This document shows positions 6,543-14,225 of a stretch of DNA of 26,449 nt, piece by piece. Each line of letters begins with the position of its first letter. Position 1 is the first letter of the stretch. The DNA comes from an uncultured bacterium. GTDB lineage: Bacteria; Gemmatimonadota; Gemmatimonadetes; Longimicrobiales; RSA9. The position numbers and the translations under genes were made by a program. The DNA is taken from positions 1 to 26,449 of the forward strand of contig CALBZE010000010.1 in NCBI GenBank assembly GCA_937889645.1, given 5' to 3'. The notes under the pieces are model-generated. The model ran no database searches. It saw only the letters and a list, made by a program, of their open reading frames with translations, and was not told the origin of the DNA.

Positions 6543-9500
6543 TCAATACGCCAAAACAGCCTCCGCCTTTTCAACCAGCGGCCGCGCACCCATCTCTTCG
6601 GCCCGCGCCCGCACGAGCTCGGCCTCCTTACGCGACTCCGCCGGATCCAGTTCCCTGAGCAACCGCGCCCGCTCGAGCTGCATCCGCGACCGACAGAGGA
6701 CGTCCCGATCCTCGAACGCCGCGATCGCCTGCGCCAACCGCTCGACCGCACCCCGGACGTCGCCCTCCAGAGACGCGAGCCGGGCAAGGAAAATCTCGGC
6801 GTATGAGACATCCGAGATCCAGAAGTCGCGCCCTTCGTAATGGCGCAGCACCTCGGCGCGGCATCGGCGCGCCTCGTCGATCGCGCCGCGGTCGAGGGCG
6901 CAGAGGCCGAGGATGCTCCAGGCGGTGAGGTCAATCCATGGGTTGGACAAGGTCCTATTCATTTCTATGACATGCCCAGCAATGTATGTAGCCTCATCAT
7001 TATGCCCCCTGTCGTATTCCAGGGTCATTCTATTGGACTTGGCAATTGTCCCGTAATACCCGGCATTGCCATTATTGACGATCGCATCTATTCTATTGCA
7101 GAACTCATCTGCCTTATCCCAATTACCGCGCGCTCTTTCAACCATTATTCCTATAATTAGTGCGTCAAACAGTCTATGACTGTTGCCGAGGCGGTCCGCC
7201 ATGTCGGTCGCCTCCTCAACGTCCTTCATAGCAAGGGACAATAGGCCTAGGCACATGTAATTAGCAGCACGCGCCCTCAATGCCGCCACCTGGCCAAGAC
7301 GATCGTCGAGCCTGTAAGCGACTTCACAAGCGCGGTTAGCGATTTCGAGGCCCTCTTGAGCCGATCGATAAATGCCCAGCGCCACCGACGCAACGCAAAG
7401 ATTCTTAATCGTGCTCGATCCGGACTCGTCCAAGTGACTTGGGTCGATTAATACGTCTGCCCATTTCAAAACAACCATCCGATCACTGATCGAATGAGCC
7501 GCGATAATTAGCTGCCGCAATGCGAAAGTAAACAGATCTCGTTCTTTCAACTCTTCGGCTGCATACACACTGGTTTCCAATAGCTTGACGGCATCATTAC
7601 CGGATATCCGGCCACACTGAAGGGCCGCTGCAATCTTATTTACATCCCCGAACAGGAGGCCCCTGCGGTCACTTCGTGCACGATAGTATTCGCTTAAGTT
7701 ATCGAAGTACTTTTCGGCTTCATCGTAGCGACGCGAGCGGAACAGAAAATGCGCCATCCTTTCGTAGGCAATTGCCTGTGTCCGCTCATCATATGCATTG
7801 TCAAGCGCCCTAGATAGATAATGTTCCGCCTCAACCAAACTATTCACTTTTTCGCTCGCTTCTGCCGCCATCAACGCGTAATCGAACGCCTGCGCCTTAT
7901 TCTCGGCGAGGTCATAATGCACGGCAAGAATACCGGGGGATGGACGATGCTCGGCTTGGAGCGCCTCAGCCGCATATTCATGCAGAACTCGACGTTTGTA
8001 ACTTCCTAGCCACTCGTAGGCGCCCTCACGGAGTAGATCATGAGCGAAACCAATCTCGCCACCCGTCTCTCTCACAAGCCCTTTTCGGATTAGAGAGGTT
8101 ACGACGTCAGACGTTGTGAGATCCTCTAATCGCGTCACCGAACGAAGCGTATGTAAAGTCGCCCCCTTGCCTAGAACTGCTAGCGCACCGAGGACCTGCG
8201 CTTCTTCCGGCGACAGCAGATCAAATCGGGTTCTCAGGAACCGATGAATTGATTCCGGGAGAGGATCGTGAGATGCAGGATTGTTGAATTCGCCGAGTGT
8301 AAGCCCAGGTGAGTGAGAGACAGCGGAAGCTCGTAGCAGCTCGATTATGAAAAATGGGCGACCACCAACTCGGTGGAAAATAGCTTCTTCATGTTCCTGA
8401 GTAACCGTAACGCCATTCCTGCGACAATAGGAATCTACAAGTAGTCTTACCTCTTCACGATCCAGCTCCGAAAGTGCAATCTCAACACATTGCGGATGTT
8501 GCGCCATCTCGGCACGAAACCGAGCCAACGGCGTACTGTAATCGGCATCATCGTTCCTAATTGATAGCAACGTCATGACCGGATGACCAGACAGTCGCCG
8601 GGCCATGTAATGGACTACTGTAATTGTAGAATGGTCGGCCCATTGAAAATCATCGATAAAGATTACGACCGGCGATGACCTTGCAATGTTTGTGGTGACC
8701 TGAACCATCGCCTCCAATATGCGGAGGCGGTATTCTTCTCGATCGAACGACCAAGCTTCTGATTGGCTAGGGGCGCTAATCTGCGGTATTATTTCTGATA
8801 GGACCGATATCCATCGAGGAGACAGGCTGTCAACGTCTTTAGTGCGTAAGCCACTTGCCAACGCATCGACGATTCCGCTGAATGGGATGCTCCGTTCGGT
8901 CGAATAGCAACGCCCTAGGAAACACCGTGCCCCCTGTATGGCCGCCAAGCGGAGGAAGTGGTTACAGAATCGCGTCTTGCCGATTCCCGCCTCGCCCGTC
9001 ACGAGCACAACCCGACCAGTCCCTGAGCGCACATGTCTCCATTCCGTGCAGAGTCTTTGATATGGCTCGACTCGTCCCACAAACTTCGTGGGCGAGTGAT
9101 CAACGCTATCATCGTCGAGGTCAGTGACCAGAAGCGCTTGCTCTAATGCCCGTTCTACGCTGAGATTGATGTCGTCTAATGCGCCCTCAATCTCATAGCC
9201 AAGCAGCTCGCTTGTGCGTTGCAGCTCTTCCCGAGCCCGCCTGGGGTCACCACTAGCAGCAATTGCCCGAATCCGCGCCTTGTGGACTGTCTCCCTGTAA
9301 GGATCGATTCTAATAATGCGAGTGGCCAACTCTTCCACTTCAGCCCAGTGGCCCGCCCGTTCTTCCTCGTCCATGATGCAACCCAACGACACTACAGCTT
9401 GCCGTCTTAGGGATTCGCGTTGATTCTCAAGCCAGTCCTCGAACTCAGGCGACTTAGAGATCGCGAATCCCTCGAGGAAATCCCCGACGTACAGGCGGAC

Positions 9501-9839
9501 GGCCTCACGGTATGCGCGTTCGTCAACGGCCCGGCGAAACGCGACGAAATCCGCGTAGGTCTCGCCGCCGGCTGGCATAAGCACTTCATGCGCCGTCACT
9601 TGGAGGCGAAGCCCCGGAATGTATTTACGGATCCCGTAAAGGGTTTGGTTCAGAGAGTGTCTTGCACGCGAGTCGGGCGACCCTCCCCAGAGCAACGCCG
9701 CCAATCGGTCACGTAAGAAGGGGCGATCCGGGTATGCCACGAGGTAGACCAGCAGGGCGTAGTGCTTTTTCGTCGGAAGCCTGATTCGCCGTCCGCCGTC
9801 GGACACGGAGAGTTCACCCAGGGTACGGATCTCGACCAT
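6543..9839 (-). CDS. BTAD-AAA-TPR transcriptional regulator (SARP/AfsR-like large regulator)
   Basis: The protein has 1098 aa. Residues 1-95 form a winged-helix DNA-binding domain of the SARP/OmpR type (IRLPTKKHYALLVYLV, RLAALLWGGSPDSRARHSLNQ). Residues 96-240 are a bacterial transcriptional activator (BTAD) helical domain (YVGDFLEGFAISKSPEFEDW). The ATPase has Walker A GEAGIGKT (282-289) and Walker B VVIFIDDFQWAD (about 390-401), as in STAND/AAA16 switches. From about 600 to the end are TPR-like helical repeats (EAEHYLSRALDNAYDERTQA, ARRYDEAEKYF-like units). Such proteins are ATP-gated activators whose TPR region senses a ligand or partner. The start at 9839 has GGAGGGG upstream on the minus strand. 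The gene ends are GC-rich, while the middle (about 6950-9400) is AT-richer with many ATA, TTA and AGA codons. Confidence 0.88.
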   Translation of the reverse strand: MVEIRTLGELSVSDGGRRIRLPTKKHYALLVYLVAYPDRPFLRDRLAALLWGGSPDSRARHSLNQTLYGIRKYIPGLRLQVTAHEVLMPAGGETYADFVAFRRAVDERAYREAVRLYVGDFLEGFAISKSPEFEDWLENQRESLRRQAVVSLGCIMDEEERAGHWAEVEELATRIIRIDPYRETVHKARIRAIAASGDPRRAREELQRTSELLGYEIEGALDDINLSVERALEQALLVTDLDDDSVDHSPTKFVGRVEPYQRLCTEWRHVRSGTGRVVLVTGEAGIGKTRFCNHFLRLAAIQGARCFLGRCYSTERSIPFSGIVDALASGLRTKDVDSLSPRWISVLSEIIPQISAPSQSEAWSFDREEYRLRILEAMVQVTTNIARSSPVVIFIDDFQWADHSTITVVHYMARRLSGHPVMTLLSIRNDDADYSTPLARFRAEMAQHPQCVEIALSELDREEVRLLVDSYCRRNGVTVTQEHEEAIFHRVGGRPFFIIELLRASAVSHSPGLTLGEFNNPASHDPLPESIHRFLRTRFDLLSPEEAQVLGALAVLGKGATLHTLRSVTRLEDLTTSDVVTSLIRKGLVRETGGEIGFAHDLLREGAYEWLGSYKRRVLHEYAAEALQAEHRPSPGILAVHYDLAENKAQAFDYALMAAEASEKVNSLVEAEHYLSRALDNAYDERTQAIAYERMAHFLFRSRRYDEAEKYFDNLSEYYRARSDRRGLLFGDVNKIAAALQCGRISGNDAVKLLETSVYAAEELKERDLFTFALRQLIIAAHSISDRMVVLKWADVLIDPSHLDESGSSTIKNLCVASVALGIYRSAQEGLEIANRACEVAYRLDDRLGQVAALRARAANYMCLGLLSLAMKDVEEATDMADRLGNSHRLFDALIIGIMVERARGNWDKADEFCNRIDAIVNNGNAGYYGTIAKSNRMTLEYDRGHNDEATYIAGHVIEMNRTLSNPWIDLTAWSILGLCALDRGAIDEARRCRAEVLRHYEGRDFWISDVSYAEIFLARLASLEGDVRGAVERLAQAIAAFEDRDVLCRSRMQLERARLLRELDPAESRKEAELVRARAEEMGARPLVEKAEAVLAY

Positions 9840-9889
9840 CTGCCCCTCCGAAGTTCGATCGAGAACGCCTGGAACCGCGATCGGCCAGC

Positions 9890-9924
9890 TAAGATGATGC
9901 GCTTATGACGATAAGATGATGCGC
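9890..9924. promoter_or_regulatory. operator-like direct repeat between two divergent regulators
   Basis: TAAGATGATGCGC occurs exactly at 9890-9902 and again at 9912-9924, 22 bp apart, about two DNA turns. Between and overlapping them, CTTAT (9902-9906) and ATAAG (9911-9915) form a small inverted repeat. The site lies in the 143-bp gap between the BTAD regulator and the AraC-type gene. SARP-type winged-helix proteins are known to bind direct repeats at helical spacing near promoters, so this is a good candidate for autoregulation by the adjacent protein. Confidence 0.65.
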
Positions 9925-9982
9925 CAGTCTTAGGCTTCGCGTTGCAACGACCCCCTCACTCCGCTTCAACCCGGAGGTGCCG

Positions 9983-10819
9983 ATGTTCGTCCCAATCGCA
10001 CCGGCGTTTGCAACGCGGCTCGCCCTTTTCGCGCCACCCTACGATCAGTTCCAACCCCTCGACCTGGATTGGCAGAGCAATGAACTGCCTCCTCGAGGGC
10101 TGGCGATCATCTGGTGGCTCGTCGACGGCATTGATCAGGAGGATCAGTTCGAGTGGCTCGCCTATCGGCCATACGGTGTTCCGCTCTTCGTCATCCTGCC
10201 GCCAGCGAGCGAGCTCGGCCGCGCGTTGCCACTCCTTCGGTTCGTGAACGCGCTCGCGCCCAGAGCAGTGCTGCCTTCCGGCGCCATCGTTGCCCCCAGG
10301 TACATTAAGCAGATTCTCTCTATGCCGCCCAAGGACTTCGCGCGCACGGTCGGCTCGTACCTCGAAATCCGCGGCCTGCTCCGAACGCCCGGGATACGGA
10401 AAGAGGTCGAGCAGATCTTCCGACTCGTGCCGGCTGTGTCCAGTATTTCGGCGCTTGCCCGACGCATGAGCACGTCTCGCCGCACGCTGGGCAGGCATTT
10501 CTCGGCCGCCGGTCTTCCGGTTCCCTCTCATTGGCTCCAATTCGCCCGCCTGCTCTTCGCAAGCATTCATCTCCAGGCGGAGCGGGCGACGGTATTCCGA
10601 ATCGCCGCCCGGGCCGGCTATCCGGACGGCTTCACCATGAGCAATCAGATGAAACGGCTCATCGGCTGTCGGCCGACCGAGGTCCGTGAAGCTCTCGGCT
10701 GGGAATGGGTCGTCGAATCATGGATTCGACACGAAGCCACTTCAGGTGGAATCGATCCGGTCCGGTTCGAGAGCGCCGTACGCGTCTACCTGCCGGGCTC
10801 GGAGTCTCCGCCTGAGTGA
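9983..10819 (+). CDS. AraC-type helix-turn-helix protein
   Basis: The protein has 278 aa. The C-terminal third (about 145-250) has the two helix-turn-helix units of an AraC/XylS DNA-binding domain: ISALARRMSTSRRTLGRHF and then FRIAARAGYPDGFTMSNQMKRLIGCRPTEVREAL, including the usual GY/F..P...SNQ.KR..G..P pattern. The N-terminal part (about 1-140) contains WLVDGIDQEDQFEWLAYRP and LPLFVILPP-like strands and matches no sensor domain I recognise. ATG at 9983 is chosen because GGAGG ends 5 bases upstream; a GTG two codons earlier overlaps that ribosome site. It is divergent from the BTAD regulator and shares the direct-repeat region, so the two may control each other. It is slightly AT-richer than the flanking chromosome. 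Confidence 0.8.
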   Translation: MFVPIAPAFATRLALFAPPYDQFQPLDLDWQSNELPPRGLAIIWWLVDGIDQEDQFEWLAYRPYGVPLFVILPPASELGRALPLLRFVNALAPRAVLPSGAIVAPRYIKQILSMPPKDFARTVGSYLEIRGLLRTPGIRKEVEQIFRLVPAVSSISALARRMSTSRRTLGRHFSAAGLPVPSHWLQFARLLFASIHLQAERATVFRIAARAGYPDGFTMSNQMKRLIGCRPTEVREALGWEWVVESWIRHEATSGGIDPVRFESAVRVYLPGSESPPE

Positions 10820-10902
10820 TCCGGGGAGAGTGACTGCTGGCACTACTAATTGGGTGGCGGCACAGGCGTGCCGTAAATAGCGGAATCGGCCAATTTGGCG
10901 TC

Positions 10903-12219
10903 CTAGGCGCCAACTAGATCCAGCGGAGATTCTTCCCCGATCTGTGCCGCCGCCTTTGCCAGCGTCCCCTTGCGCAACACCACCTCCACGATGTCCGGAT
11001 CGAACTGGCTTCCGGCGCAACGTTGAATCTCCTCTGCAACCTGCTCGACCGTCATCGCTGAGCGGTACGGGCGGTCAGAAAGCATCGCGTCGATCGAGTC
11101 ACAAAGCATGATGATTCGGGCAGTAATCGGTATTTCTTTGCCCATCAATCCATCAGGATAGCCTTTTCCATCATACCGTTCATGGTGATGCCGCACGCCC
11201 CTTATCACGTCGTCCGGGAACGACGTGAGGCTCTGAAGTAACTCTGCGCCCTTTACGGCATGGGTTTTTATCACGCGATGTTCTTCGTCCGTCAACCGAT
11301 CACGCTTTTGGATTATTTCCGCATAAACACTGTCGATCTTACCAATGTCGTGAAGCAAAGCAGCCGTTTCTATTGTTTCTACTCGCCTAGCAGAGAAGCC
11401 CAAATCCACCGCAATCAATCTAGCAAGACGCGACACTCGCAGGGAATGGCCGGATGTGTACGGGTCCCGTGTCTCGATCGTCTTAATAAGAACTTTCAAC
11501 AAATCACGATTGCTTTGCTGCAGCTGTATTTTTGATAGGTAAGAGTATCTTATCAAAACAATAGGAAGGATAATCAACAGGATGCCACCAACATACAGCT
11601 TATCATAAAGTAGCGCAGCAATCATTGAAATCGGACTCGCGAGCAGTCCGTAAACGACATTGATTGCACCTGGGCCTACTACCTGGCGGACCACCGAAAT
11701 GAATTTACTACCATTGCGAACCGCAAAGAAAGCACTAACACTGAGCATATTAGTGGTGAAGAACGCTATGGCAAGCCCAAAAAACGCTGAGAAATCAAAT
11801 TGAAGTGGGGTGCCATGCGTACCACCAAGGCTTTGGTAAATCCACGCACCGAATCCAATTGCAATGATCGACTGAGATACGTTCAGGAACGCCTTCCAAG
11901 CCGCTCGAATTCTCACCAGTGCGGCTTCCGTTACAAGTTCGATGAGTGCGGCGGCCAATATCGCCGCTTCAGGCGGGAAAATTACTGCACACGTGAGGAG
12001 CGGAAGGAACGCCATGGATGACTTAGCGGCGCCCTTAACTCCTTCGACCGTCAAATAAATGGCCATCGCCTCGGACAATATCCCCAGTCCGATTAAGGCG
12101 GCCAAGCCAGCTAGATCGTACCTGGACATAGCGGGGATCGCGGACCAGTCATGCAGCAGCACCACGATCCCAGCTGCTATGCTCACCAAGACGACGTAAT
12201 TGTACGCTGACTTATTCAT
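10903..12219 (-). CDS. membrane-anchored HD-GYP cyclic di-GMP phosphodiesterase
   Basis: The protein has 438 aa. The first ~235 residues contain several membrane segments (YVVLVSIAAGIVVLL; LAALIGLGILSEAMAIYL; MAFLPLLTCAVIF; SIIAIGFGAWIYQSL; FGLAIAFFTTNML; VGGILLIILPIVLIRY), followed by a short coil (SKIQLQQSNRDLLKVL). The catalytic domain is complete: TSGHSLRVSRLA, LLHDIGKID with His290-Asp291, and HHHERYDGKGYPDGL near 342-356. This should hydrolyse cyclic di-GMP in response to a membrane or extracellular signal. The start is uncertain. ATG 12219 begins the hydrophobic part, but ATG 12243 lies one base after the stop of a small upstream ORF and could be used by translational coupling; no clear Shine-Dalgarno precedes either. 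The gene is AT-rich relative to its neighbours. Confidence 0.88.
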   Translation of the reverse strand: MNKSAYNYVVLVSIAAGIVVLLHDWSAIPAMSRYDLAGLAALIGLGILSEAMAIYLTVEGVKGAAKSSMAFLPLLTCAVIFPPEAAILAAALIELVTEAALVRIRAAWKAFLNVSQSIIAIGFGAWIYQSLGGTHGTPLQFDFSAFFGLAIAFFTTNMLSVSAFFAVRNGSKFISVVRQVVGPGAINVVYGLLASPISMIAALLYDKLYVGGILLIILPIVLIRYSYLSKIQLQQSNRDLLKVLIKTIETRDPYTSGHSLRVSRLARLIAVDLGFSARRVETIETAALLHDIGKIDSVYAEIIQKRDRLTDEEHRVIKTHAVKGAELLQSLTSFPDDVIRGVRHHHERYDGKGYPDGLMGKEIPITARIIMLCDSIDAMLSDRPYRSAMTVEQVAEEIQRCAGSQFDPDIVEVVLRKGTLAKAAAQIGEESPLDLVGA

Positions 12220-12244
12220 CGTATGTTGGAGCCCCCGCCCCATA

Positions 12245-12322
12245 TCACTGCGCGACGGTAACAAACCCCGAGATCAGCACGCTCAACATCGCAGCGATGA
12301 ACTCAAAAAGCGCCGAAAACAC
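12245..12322 (-). CDS. 25-residue hydrophobic small ORF upstream of the HD-GYP gene
   Basis: A GTG at 12322 opens a reading frame encoding 25 residues, beginning MFSALFEFIAAML and ending GFVTVAQ: a single hydrophobic segment with one acidic residue. A near-perfect ribosome site, AAGGGAGG (minus strand, ending at 12331), lies 8 bases upstream. Its TGA at 12247-12245 is one base from an in-frame ATG of the HD-GYP gene (12243). The combination of a strong ribosome site and tight spacing suggests real translation. It could be a small membrane protein, a signal for the adjacent membrane sensor, or a coupling leader. No homologue is claimed. Confidence 0.45.
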   Translation of the reverse strand: MFSALFEFIAAMLSVLISGFVTVAQ

Positions 12323-12457
12323 CAGCGTCACCTCCCTTCGGAGTGGCGTCGACCGTATGTGCTAGTCAGGTCGCGACGCTCCGCTACTACGACTTTGCTG
12401 GGTCTCCGCTAAGCAGGACGGGGGCTCCTTTTTTTCGGGTGGACGGTGTACTCGCGA

Positions 12458-13264
12458 TCATGAAGCCGCCGCGAGCGAAGCTCGCGAGCCGGGCTGAGCC
12501 GTGGTGAAGCAGGGCGCGGCGGCCTGTAATGTGGCATCGGCTGCGGCGTCCTCTGCCGAGTGGTCGATGGCGGCGGCGCCGGCGAGGTACCGTATGCTGC
12601 GCCCGAGGTGGGCGCGGACGGCGACGGTAGCGTACATACGCCCGGCGATCTCGGTCGTGCGGACCCCCTCGAGGGCGAGGGGCGGCGTCCGGCCGGTACG
12701 GTTGAGCGCGGCGATCGTCGCGCGAGCGGCCACCTCTGCGCGTGCGCCGGGGCCGTCGACGACCTCGGCGGTGCCGACGAAGCTGGCGTCGTCCCACTGG
12801 ATCGAGAGGCGGCAGTTCACGCGATGCGTGCGGCCGCGTTCGATCTCGAGGGTGGCGACGGCCGGGGCCGTGGCCGGGCCCGCAGCCGGGTCCGGGGCCG
12901 GAAGACGTCGCCCATGGGTCGCCGCGTCGCTCACCGTCGCCTCGTACGTCCTCTCCTCGAACGGCCTCGCGGCGTCGACGCCGTGCCCGTGCTTTCCGTT
13001 GCGTAGCCCCGCCGGCGTGCTGCTGACGTAGATGTGCTCGAGCTCGACGAGCGCGCCGAACCGGGCGAGGAGCGCCGACTGGATGTTGCGCGCGAACTGG
13101 CCCGGAGCGCGGCTGTCGTCGACGAGTGCGTGGATCTCGTGGATGCGGTCGTGCTCGTCCGTGACGACGCGAGCCATGAGCACGCCGGTCAGAGTGCGGA
13201 TGAGCGCCTCGGCTTGCTGGGCGAATGGCTTGGGGCCGGTCGAGAAACCGTTGTCAGCGCTCAT
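12458..13264 (-). CDS. conserved-looking protein of unknown function with a two-fold internal repeat
   Basis: The protein has 268 aa, without a signal peptide or membrane segment. Residues 15-82 (QAEALIRTLTGVLMARVV, IHEIHALVDDSRAPGQFARNIQSALLARFG, LEHIYVSS) read as a compact alpha/beta unit. An Ala/Pro-rich linker follows (about 100-140). The C-terminal half contains two similar units of three strands and a helix: 148-188 (LSIQWDDASFVGTAEV, AARATIAALN) and 210-250 (VAVRAHLGRSIRYLAGAA, AADATLQAAA). The repeat pattern faintly recalls small dsRBD-like or LeuA-regulatory-like folds, but I do not assign either. The start at 13264 has AGGGAC upstream. It lies on the same strand as the HD-GYP gene and 135 bases before the small ORF, so read-through is possible. 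Confidence 0.75.
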   Translation of the reverse strand: MSADNGFSTGPKPFAQQAEALIRTLTGVLMARVVTDEHDRIHEIHALVDDSRAPGQFARNIQSALLARFGALVELEHIYVSSTPAGLRNGKHGHGVDAARPFEERTYEATVSDAATHGRRLPAPDPAAGPATAPAVATLEIERGRTHRVNCRLSIQWDDASFVGTAEVVDGPGARAEVAARATIAALNRTGRTPPLALEGVRTTEIAGRMYATVAVRAHLGRSIRYLAGAAAIDHSAEDAAADATLQAAAPCFTTAQPGSRASLAAAS

Positions 13265-13410
13265 GAAGTCCCTGACGTGATCGTGCGTCGGTGCCGTCGA
13301 GCGGCATCGTCGTCCGAATGAGGCGCGACGTCGTGAACCGACCGCCAATCCCCCGCAGTCCCGCCAACCCACGCCCGGGGGCAGACGCCGACGGCGCGGG
13401 GCACGGCTCG

Positions 13411-13416
13411 TATAAT
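13411..13416 (+). promoter_or_regulatory. possible -10 element in the divergent gap before the SWIM gene
   Basis: A perfect TATAAT sits in the GC-rich 318-bp divergent gap (13265-13582) between the unknown protein and the SWIM protein. No matching -35 is seen at 16-18 bp. The minus strand here reads TTATAC, so it could serve either direction. I see nothing else definite in this gap. Confidence 0.35.
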
Positions 13417-13582
13417 CGGGACTGTGGGGAGAATGGGCGGACGAAAACATTGAACCGCGCCGGGAAGCGTGTCAAGCGCCATGGTGGCCGGCAGCGCCGC
13501 GTCCCTTTGCGCGGCGCGGGACATCCGGAGGGTGGTCGGGGTATATCCCGTTGCAGTGTCGCAACTTGCAGGAAGGATTCAG

Positions 13583-14029
13583 ATGTCGGCCAGCAGAGTG
13601 GTATCGCACGTACGGCGCGCGCACGTGGACCTGCAGGCGGCGGGCGGCGTCGATCCGGCGCGACTCGAGCGGTCGCTCGGATTGAGGGTCAGGCGGACGG
13701 GGCCCGGGCGCTACCGGGTCTGGGGCGGGAAGGAGGAGCACTGGGTCGACCTCTACACCCGTCGCATGCCTCGCTGCGACTGCGGCGATCACATCTGGAG
13801 AGAGAAGGTGTGCAAGCACATCCTCGCCGTGATGCTGCGCGAGGGGGATGAGCGGGTGATCGCGGCCGTGGGCGGTTTGGTGTCGCGCCTGCGCGCGGAG
13901 GCGAGCGAGCGGGGCGACCGGCGGCGGCCGCGCCGGGCCGGGCCTGGTGCGCCGACCCGTGCATCGACCCATGTGCCGACCCGTGCGTCGTCCGGCGCGC
14001 CGACCGACTCGCGGGCGAGCCGGGTGTAG
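13583..14029 (+). CDS. small SWIM zinc-finger protein
   Basis: The protein has 148 aa with one SWIM zinc-binding motif, CDCGDHIWREKVCKHILAVM: Cys65, Cys67, Cys77 and His79 (CxC-x9-CxH). SWIM domains bind DNA or protein and occur in SNF2 helicases, transposases and stand-alone bacterial proteins. Here the N-terminal part (DPARLERSLGLRVRRTGPGRYRVW) leads straight into the finger. The C-terminal 40 residues are a basic then Thr/Ser/Pro-rich tail with a repeated PTRAS unit, probably disordered. ATG 13583 is chosen because AGGAAGGA precedes it at good distance; an in-frame GTG at 13469 would add 38 residues of poor character. The partner is unknown. No helicase is adjacent, but an SNF2 helicase lies 8.5 kb downstream. 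Confidence 0.75.
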   Translation: MSASRVVSHVRRAHVDLQAAGGVDPARLERSLGLRVRRTGPGRYRVWGGKEEHWVDLYTRRMPRCDCGDHIWREKVCKHILAVMLREGDERVIAAVGGLVSRLRAEASERGDRRRPRRAGPGAPTRASTHVPTRASSGAPTDSRASRV

Positions 14030-14169
14030 CCGCGCGGTCCACGCCCCGCTCCCCTTGCGCTCGTGGCGAGTGCGTCATCATCTTGGCGGACGTCTCGGTT
14101 GTACGGAGGCATGCGCGTTTCCCGCCGCTCTCCCCGCACACGCAGCCGAACCCACGGGCACGATCCTCG

Positions 14170-14199
14170 CCGGTCTCGTCGATAGGAACGAGAGACCGG
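14170..14199 (+). promoter_or_regulatory. hairpin in the leader of the GH3 gene
   Basis: CCGGTCTCGT (14170-14179) can pair with ACGAGAGACCGG (14188-14199), a 10-bp stem with a two-base bulge and an 8-base loop. It ends about 26 bases before the ATG at 14226, with no T-run after it. It could be a terminator of the SWIM transcript or a structural element controlling translation of the hydrolase. Confidence 0.45.
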
Positions 14200-14225
14200 G
14201 TCCCCGGAGCAGTTGAGATGTGGCA

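Noticed and set aside
10873..10910. Small hairpins (TTGGCG/CGCCAA) between the convergent AraC-type and HD-GYP genes as a bidirectional terminator
   Set aside because: The stems are only six pairs, overlap a stop codon and lack T-runs on either side, too weak to list as a terminator.
12428..12435. Run of eight Ts as a terminator
   Set aside because: It is on the plus strand, where no gene ends nearby, and no good stem precedes it. On the minus strand it is an A-run followed by GGAG but without a start codon at usable distance.
12470..12486. Hairpin CGCGAGC-GAA-GCTCGCG as terminator
   Set aside because: It lies inside the coding end of the unknown protein and is not followed by a T-run in the direction of transcription.
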